Below are positions 1 to 4,517 of a stretch of DNA of 6,897 bases, in pieces. The DNA comes from an uncultured Eubacteriales bacterium (lineage in GTDB: Bacteria; Bacillota; Clostridia; Oscillospirales; CAG-382), in NCBI GenBank assembly GCA_900546385.1, contig URCT01000124.1:1-6897 (forward strand), written 5' to 3'. Both the position numbers and the translations under genes were made by a program. Below the pieces are notes generated by a model, which worked only from the letters and a program-made list of their open reading frames with translations, did no database searches and was not told where the DNA came from. Each line of letters starts with the position of its first letter. The first letter of the stretch is position 1.

Positions 1-22
1 CTGCCGATGCAAAGACCGGCAG
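1..22 (+). terminator. Small hairpin at the window edge, possible end of an upstream transcription unit
   Basis: A perfect 6-bp inverted repeat (CTGCCG at 1-6 with CGGCAG at 17-22, 10-nt loop) is followed after GCAC by a short TTTT at 27-30. This could be a weak intrinsic terminator of a gene lying left of the window. The stem may extend beyond the edge, and the T-tract is short and offset, so the call is tentative. The rest of the leader (23-115) holds an AT-rich stretch at 41-60 with a 5-bp inverted repeat (TTCGT 37-41, ACGAA 51-55). I see no convincing -35/-10 pair there. Confidence 0.25.
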
Positions 23-115
23 GCACTTTTCGTTGGTTCGTTATTAAAATACGAAAATAGGAGAGAAAACCAATCATAAAGCTGCCTGAAAATAGGTGCA
101 AAAGGAAATACCGGT

Positions 116-3088
116 ATGAAAAATATAGAAAATGCTGTACATTTGATCGATGACGATAACTGCCCGCGAAGCGGTTGGGACTATTTCGGGTTTGGCGAAG
201 GGCCGCACAAAAGCTACGAAACGAAAAGCGGCTGCAGATTAAATTCGGATAAAAACGGAGCCGTATTTTTACGTCGTGATTGCTCGGAATATGACGGCGG
301 CGTTATGACATATGAAACCAAAATCGAAATCTTCTCGGCAGACGGGTTGTATTTTGCCTTCGGCACAAGGGATAAAGCCTTTTTGAAGCTTGTTGTCCGG
401 GAGGAAAAGCTGTTTTATAATGAAACGGAAATAGGCAGTCTGAAAAACGGGATCCATTACTTAAAGATCGTTATCGATTATCCGAAAAAGCGTTTTTCGA
501 TAGCGGACAACGGCAAAAAACTCGGTGTCTTTTCGATTACCGGAGAGCTGTTTGCGTTTCGCTGTCTTAGTATCGGTTTCGGTGAAAAAGATCGCGGAGA
601 CTGCATTGTATTCTTCAACAAGCTGTATGTAAACTATCTGTTTCTTGACGCAAACCTCTGCGATATAACCGAAACGCTGCCTGACGATTACCATATAGAC
701 GCGTCCGAGACAGCGCGTGTTGTGAACGGATACCGCACTGCCAGAAAAAAGGATAAGGTATATGTCTTTGAAAATACTGCCGCAGGCAAGGCGGCGGTAA
801 GGCTTCCTTTTGGCCAAAACGCCGGAAACATAGCCGTGCAGATAAAATATCTCATGGACAAGGCTTACGGAAAAATGTCCTTTTCTTTGGGAAAAGACGG
901 AAAGAATGCCGTTTTATTGCAGGACGGCGGCATGGCGTTGGAAGCACGCGACGGCCGTGTGATTCGCGTGCATCACAAAAACGTATGGCAGACCTTGCGC
1001 CTTGTTACCGATGCAAGCGCCGGAAAAATCCACGTTTGGCTCAACGGAAAGCTTTCGAAAACGCTGGATTTTGAATCGGCTGAACGTGACCTTGACGAAT
1101 TTTTGGTAAGCTTTGAAGCGGATAAGCCATCCGAAGCAATGTTTTCCGATTTACGCATATGGGAAGTTCCGAAAGAGCCAGAGGACTATGTTCCAGAACC
1201 GGTCATTCCGCGAAAAAAGCGGCCGATCTCGGTCGGCATAAACGTGTGCTCCTTGTGGAGAAACGGAACGCATGCCGGTTGGGAATGCATTTCGCCGTAT
1301 GACGATATAAAACCGGTTCTCGGCTATTATGACGAGGGAATCCCGGAGACGGCCGATTGGGAGATCAAATTCATGGCTGAGCACGGAATCGACTATGCGC
1401 TGAATTGCTGGTATTCCTCCGAATGCAGTGAGCCGATACGCTCAACCAGTTTTTCGGCGGCATGGGAATACGGTCACTTTTACGCAAAGTATTCCGATAA
1501 GGTAAAGATTGCGCTGTTATGGGAGGCGGCCAACTGTACGCACCCGAAAAGCCTTGACGATTTCAAAAACACGCTTGTGCCATATTGGATCGATTACTTT
1601 TTCTCGGATGAGCGCTATATGCGAATCGATAACAAAGCGGTGATGAGCTGTTTTGGCGAAAATGTGCTTGCAAACGACCTTGGAGGACGCGAAAATGTCC
1701 GCAAGGCGCTTGATTATTTGAGAAGTGAAGTCAAAAAGCTTGGCTATGACGACCTTATCCTTATGGGCACGCACCCGGACGGAAAGCTGTTAGCGGAATG
1801 CGGCTTTGACGCAAGTCATGCCTATCACTGGGGCGAGAACGGATATCGCTTAGAGGAGAACTATGCCGGTATCGAAAGAGCCATAAACAGCAAGACCGTT
1901 TCGGTCGTTCCGACCATTTCGGTGGGCTTCAACAATGTCGGCTGGGGCGGTGAACGCCGGCCGCTTATGAAAAACAGCGATATGGAAAAAGGACTTGTTC
2001 ACTGTATCGAAAACTACCTGCCGCTGTATTCGGAGTCATCGCCGTTTTCGCATATGCTCCATCTGTCCACGTGGAACGAATACGGCGAGGGGACCTATAT
2101 CATGCCGTCCGGGCTTTGCGGCTTCGGCTATCTTGACGCGGTAAGGTCGGCATTATGCGAAGACGCGTCGCATACCGACGTTGTTCCGAATGAAGCGCAG
2201 AAAGCGCGTATCGGGTATCTTTATCCGGATACAAGGCGGAAGTTAAAACGCCAAGGCTATGATGAACGTCCGCTGCCGGAAAAAGAAACGCCGGTACGAA
2301 AGCTTGAATTCAAAACAGAGGAAGACCTTGATAAATGGGAATTCCGCGGCATGAAAAATGTCCGTATCGAAGACGGTATGCTCAAAGGTGAAACCACAGA
2401 GCCGTTTGCCGAAATGGAGTTAAAAACGGTTGGTTGGGACGCGTCCGAAATATCGTATTTGCGTGTTGACTGCGCCAACAAACTGTATTCCAACGGCGAA
2501 CCGCAGAATATTTTTCTCATTCCGTCCAATCTCCCGGACAAAAGCAATTACAGCCGTGAAAACGCCGCGCGTATCTGGTGCAATTCGCTTGTGCCGTATG
2601 AATATCGTCCGCTTCATCTAGATAACCATGCATGGTGGTCGGGCACGATTTACGGCTTCAAGATCATTCCGGTTGAACACGGAACGTTTGAGTTGCGCAG
2701 CGTTACCTTTTTTGCTGCTTTGAAGCATTTGTGTATCTACGGCAGCGATAACAGACCGCTGTTTTTCGGCGATTATCCGGCAGAACACGGCAAAGATATT
2801 GTAATACCGCTTGACCCGGAAAGCGGGCTTTACAAGACGCTCGGCATTAAAACCTATGAGTGGTTTAAGGATAGCGGAACGCTGGAGCTTTGCACGCAAA
2901 AAAGCCGATATACGGTCGTGTGCGGCAGAGCCTATGCGCAAAAAGACGAACATGACGTCATGCTTTCGCATCCCGTCATGTTAAAGGACGCAGTTCCGGC
3001 GTTGTATCTGGAGGATGTTTGTCAGCTTTTTGGCGTGAAGTATGAGCGAAATACCGAAAAAAACATTCTTCGGCTGATGACAGAATAA
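116..3088 (+). CDS. GH99-like (WbsX/GH71-type) multidomain carbohydrate-active protein
   Basis: This 990-residue protein probably acts on a glycan, but the substrate is unknown. Residues about 15-190 and 195-355 look like two beta-sandwich (concanavalin/LamG-like) regions. A GH99-like TIM barrel spans about 370-700. It opens with ISVGIN, has a GIDYALNCWY strand, and carries the family's WNE-x-x-EG signature as WNEYGEG, W653-N654-E655, the likely active-site region. Residues about 730-880 look like another beta-sandwich, and the last ~40 residues resemble one copper-amine-oxidase N-terminal-like (stalk) repeat. The ATG at 116 follows AAAGGAAA at 101-108. An in-frame stop at 77-79 excludes an upstream secretion signal, and the first residues are polar, so a cytoplasmic location or unusual export is implied. 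The gene converges on the rubredoxin operon. The beta-sandwich calls rest on sequence texture and are less sure than the barrel. A WbsX-type glycosyltransferase role is the main alternative to a hydrolase. Confidence 0.75.
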   Translation: MKNIENAVHLIDDDNCPRSGWDYFGFGEGPHKSYETKSGCRLNSDKNGAVFLRRDCSEYDGGVMTYETKIEIFSADGLYFAFGTRDKAFLKLVVREEKLFYNETEIGSLKNGIHYLKIVIDYPKKRFSIADNGKKLGVFSITGELFAFRCLSIGFGEKDRGDCIVFFNKLYVNYLFLDANLCDITETLPDDYHIDASETARVVNGYRTARKKDKVYVFENTAAGKAAVRLPFGQNAGNIAVQIKYLMDKAYGKMSFSLGKDGKNAVLLQDGGMALEARDGRVIRVHHKNVWQTLRLVTDASAGKIHVWLNGKLSKTLDFESAERDLDEFLVSFEADKPSEAMFSDLRIWEVPKEPEDYVPEPVIPRKKRPISVGINVCSLWRNGTHAGWECISPYDDIKPVLGYYDEGIPETADWEIKFMAEHGIDYALNCWYSSECSEPIRSTSFSAAWEYGHFYAKYSDKVKIALLWEAANCTHPKSLDDFKNTLVPYWIDYFFSDERYMRIDNKAVMSCFGENVLANDLGGRENVRKALDYLRSEVKKLGYDDLILMGTHPDGKLLAECGFDASHAYHWGENGYRLEENYAGIERAINSKTVSVVPTISVGFNNVGWGGERRPLMKNSDMEKGLVHCIENYLPLYSESSPFSHMLHLSTWNEYGEGTYIMPSGLCGFGYLDAVRSALCEDASHTDVVPNEAQKARIGYLYPDTRRKLKRQGYDERPLPEKETPVRKLEFKTEEDLDKWEFRGMKNVRIEDGMLKGETTEPFAEMELKTVGWDASEISYLRVDCANKLYSNGEPQNIFLIPSNLPDKSNYSRENAARIWCNSLVPYEYRPLHLDNHAWWSGTIYGFKIIPVEHGTFELRSVTFFAALKHLCIYGSDNRPLFFGDYPAEHGKDIVIPLDPESGLYKTLGIKTYEWFKDSGTLELCTQKSRYTVVCGRAYAQKDEHDVMLSHPVMLKDAVPALYLEDVCQLFGVKYERNTEKNILRLMTE

Positions 3089-3097
3089 AAAATAAAA

Positions 3098-3136
3098 CAA
3101 ACGACACGGTCTGCATTTAGCAAATCGTGTCGTTTG
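3098..3136 (-). terminator. Intrinsic terminator of the perR-rubrerythrin-rubredoxin operon
   Basis: An 11-bp perfect stem (CAAACGACACG at 3098-3108, CGTGTCGTTTG at 3126-3136) encloses a 17-nt loop that can itself form TGC/GCA pairs. Read on the minus strand, the stem is followed directly by a T-rich tract (complement of 3086-3097), the normal form of a Rho-independent terminator. On the plus strand the 3' side is GCGGTTAATAACC with no U-run, so it is much less convincing as a terminator for the 990-residue gene that ends at 3088. Confidence 0.8.
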
Positions 3137-3153
3137 GCGGTTAATAACCGGAA

Positions 3154-3309
3154 TTATTCTTTTTCAAAAACGTCTTTTCCGAGACCGCAGGTGGGGCATA
3201 CCCAATCTTCGGGAACATCCTCCCAAGGTGTGCCGGGTGCAACGCCATTATCCGGATCGCCGAGTTCCGGGTCGTAAACATAGCCGCAAGGGCAAACATA
3301 TTTTTCCAT
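3154..3309 (-). CDS. Rubredoxin with shortened first cysteine knuckle
   Basis: This 51-residue protein is a one-iron Fe(Cys)4 electron carrier. Anaerobes use such proteins to pass electrons from NAD(P)H:rubredoxin oxidoreductase to rubrerythrins and related peroxide or superoxide reductases. The second knuckle is canonical (C38-P-T-C41-G), and the middle carries the family stretch DPDNGVAPGTPWEDVPEDW. The first knuckle reads C6-P7-C8-G9, one residue shorter than the usual C-x-x-C-G. The chosen ATG at 3309 has GGAG at 3319-3322, 9 nt upstream. An in-frame ATG at 3318 abuts that GGAG and is too close to be used. The gene starts 26 bp after the rubrerythrin stop and is last in the operon before the hairpin at 3098-3136, so it is most likely rubrerythrin's electron donor. 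Its size fits the family. Confidence 0.93.
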   Translation of the reverse strand: MEKYVCPCGYVYDPELGDPDNGVAPGTPWEDVPEDWVCPTCGLGKDVFEKE

Positions 3310-3335
3310 GGTTGTCATCTCCGTATTCTGTAGAA

Positions 3336-3881
3336 TTATTTGCCGAAATATCTCTTCAAAAGACCGGCAAAGGCTTTTCCGTGACGGGCCTCATCGCGCG
3401 CCATTTCATGCACGGTGTCATGGATGGCGTCAAGGCCTGCTTCCTTGGCACGCTTGGCAAGATCGGTTTTTCCGGCGGTTGCGCCGTTTTCGGCTTCCAC
3501 ACGCATTTCGAGGTTCTTTTTGGTGGAATCGGTCACCACTTCGCCGAGAAGTTCAGCAAATTTGGCGGCGTGTTCGGCTTCTTCATAAGCCGCTTTTTCC
3601 CAGTATAAACCGATTTCGGGATAGCCCTCTCTGTGTGCAACGCGCGCCATGGCAAGGTACATACCGACTTCGGTGCATTCACCGGTGAAGTTAGCGCGAA
3701 GATCCATCAAAATATCCTCGGAAACGCCCTTTGCAACGCCGACCGAATGCTCGGCTGCCCACGACATATCTTCGTTCTGTTCTTGGAATTTCGAGGCCGG
3801 TGCGTGGCACTGGGGACATTCCTTGGGTGCCGTTTCACCTTCATAAACATAACCGCAAACCATACATACAAACTTTTTCAT
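3336..3881 (-). CDS. rbr: Reverse-type rubrerythrin (NADH-dependent peroxidase component)
   Basis: This 181-residue cytoplasmic protein reduces H2O2 to water at a diiron site. The rubredoxin-like domain is at the N-terminus (C6-M-V-C9-G and C22-P-Q-C25), the reverse of classical rubrerythrin. A four-helix diiron domain follows from about residue 54. Visible ligand candidates are E68 (FTGECTEVGMY), E101-x-x-H104 (EEAEH), acidic residues at 125-131, and E164-x-x-H167 (DEARH). The order matches the reverse rubrerythrins known from Clostridium acetobutylicum, which take electrons from rubredoxin and are under PerR control. The ATG at 3881 has AAGGAG at 3889-3894 with 7-nt spacing. It lies 25 bp after perR and 26 bp before rubredoxin, so one transcript is likely, driven from the promoter upstream of perR. 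I see no promoter in the short gaps. Confidence 0.95.
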   Translation of the reverse strand: MKKFVCMVCGYVYEGETAPKECPQCHAPASKFQEQNEDMSWAAEHSVGVAKGVSEDILMDLRANFTGECTEVGMYLAMARVAHREGYPEIGLYWEKAAYEEAEHAAKFAELLGEVVTDSTKKNLEMRVEAENGATAGKTDLAKRAKEAGLDAIHDTVHEMARDEARHGKAFAGLLKRYFGK

Positions 3882-3906
3882 AACAATTCTCCTTAAATTT
3901 TAATTT

Positions 3907-4305
3907 TTATATTTTATTCAGACAGTTTTTGCAGCTGCCGGAATAATATACATCGGTAGTTTCGGCTGCAAAGCCGTTTTCCGGGAAATCCGGTTCTTTG
4001 ACATCGAAGATGTCATAAACCATGCCGCATTTCCGGCACAGAAAATGTGCATGAAAAGCGGTGTTGGCGTCATAGCGGATGCGAAAGCCCTCAATGGCGA
4101 TTGCTTTGATAATATCGGTCTCGGCAAGCAGCTTTACGGTGTTGTAAACCGTTGTTTTGGACAGCGTCGGATAGATTTCGGACAGGGAAGAGTAGATCTC
4201 CTCTACCGTCGGATGTGTGCGGTGCGTATCCAAATACGTGTAAATCTGCAGCCGTAACGCGGACGGCTTTACGCCTTTGGCCGTCATCAGCTCGGTGGGA
4301 TTCAT
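3907..4305 (-). CDS. perR: PerR-type peroxide-sensing Fur-family repressor
   Basis: This 132-residue DNA-binding repressor has an N-terminal winged helix with recognition helix around S49-T-T-V-Y-N55 and a C-terminal dimerisation domain. Aligned to Bacillus subtilis PerR with a constant offset of 6, every regulatory metal ligand is present: H31 (H37), D79 (D85), H85 (H91), H87 (H93) and D98 (D104). The Asp at the last site separates PerR from Fur, which has Glu there. H31 and H85 match the two histidines that are oxidised when H2O2 is sensed. The structural zinc site is complete: C90-x-x-C93 and C125-x-x-C128. The ATG at 4305 follows AAGGAG at 4312-4317 with 6-nt spacing. It is first in an operon with rubrerythrin and rubredoxin, and a PerR-box-like palindrome over the likely transcription start suggests autorepression. 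Zur or plain Fur is less likely given the ligand set. Confidence 0.92.
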   Translation of the reverse strand: MNPTELMTAKGVKPSALRLQIYTYLDTHRTHPTVEEIYSSLSEIYPTLSKTTVYNTVKLLAETDIIKAIAIEGFRIRYDANTAFHAHFLCRKCGMVYDIFDVKEPDFPENGFAAETTDVYYSGSCKNCLNKI

Positions 4306-4343
4306 GAAAGACTCCTTGTTTGGAATTGTAATTCATTCATTTC

Positions 4344-4356
4344 TGTAATGATTACA
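4344..4356. promoter_or_regulatory. PerR box (operator), perfect 6-1-6 palindrome
   Basis: TGTAAT-G-ATTACA is a perfect inverted repeat around one base. Compared with the B. subtilis PerR box TTATAATNATTATAA, the central TAATNATTA is identical, and 11 of the 14 specified positions of the 15-bp site (4343-4357) match. It lies 5 bp downstream of the -10 of the perR promoter and covers the expected transcription start, the right place for repression. That the PerR encoded here binds it is inferred. Confidence 0.8.
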
Positions 4357-4361
4357 ATAAT

Positions 4362-4389
4362 AGTATACACGTTTTTGGGGATTTGTCAA
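4362..4389 (-). promoter_or_regulatory. Sigma-A type promoter of the perR-rubrerythrin-rubredoxin operon
   Basis: On the minus strand a perfect -35 TTGACA (complement of 4384-4389) and a -10 TATACT (complement of 4362-4367, 5 of 6 consensus) are separated by 16 bp. Upstream of the -35, positions 4395-4424 are almost pure A/T with long A and T tracts, which would serve as an UP element. Transcription should start near 4355, giving a leader of about 50 nt before the perR ATG at 4305. The PerR-like palindrome sits on that start. Confidence 0.85.
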
Positions 4390-4394
4390 GAGGT

Positions 4395-4424
4395 TTTTGA
4401 AAAAAACTTTATTTTTTTTTGAAA
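4395..4424 (-). promoter_or_regulatory. A/T-tract UP element next to the perR promoter
   Basis: This 30-bp stretch consists almost only of A and T, including a run of seven A at 4400-4406 and nine T at 4412-4420 on the plus strand. It lies directly upstream of the minus-strand -35 hexamer, where the alpha subunit of RNA polymerase contacts AT-rich DNA. It could instead simply be a bent, AT-rich divider between the divergent units. Confidence 0.45.
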
Positions 4425-4517
4425 ACGGCTTCTTTCGGTACCTGCAAACGGCATTTTTGCATATGTCAGGCAAATGCGGCAGATACTATGCAAAAACCAT
4501 GGAAGAGGCAGAGAAAC
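4401..4517. other. Divergent intergenic region upstream of the glucan synthase gene
   Basis: This short region separates the divergent perR operon and the GT84 gene. A weak hairpin is possible around 4451-4477 (GCATTT with AAATGC). GATACTAT at 4482-4489 could hold a poor -10, but no matching -35 is seen at the right distance. GGAAGAGG at 4501-4508 is the likely ribosome binding site of the GTG at 4518. The palindrome at 4344-4356 is about 160 bp away and not obviously placed to control this gene. Confidence 0.4.

Noticed and set aside
37..55. TTCGT/ACGAA inverted repeat in the leader of the 990-residue gene as an operator
   Set aside because: Only 5 bp per arm with an AT-rich spacer and no identifiable promoter beside it.
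461..817. 118-codon minus-strand frame inside the 990-residue gene, and several similar antisense frames up to 2971
   Set aside because: They are shadows of a long coherent coding frame, with cysteine/arginine-rich translations lacking recognisable motifs and ribosome binding sites.
3316..3318. Alternative in-frame ATG three codons upstream of the rubredoxin start
   Set aside because: It directly touches the GGAG ribosome binding site, leaving no spacer, while the ATG at 3309 has normal spacing.
3228..3688. Two plus-strand frames of 126 codons over the rubrerythrin and rubredoxin genes
   Set aside because: They lie antisense to two clearly recognised genes and their translations show no domain-like pattern.
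4323..4334. Inverted repeat GAATT-GT-AATTC in the perR leader as a second PerR box
   Set aside because: It lacks the TAATNATTA core and the one-base centre, so it does not fit the operator; a short AT-rich palindrome can arise by chance.
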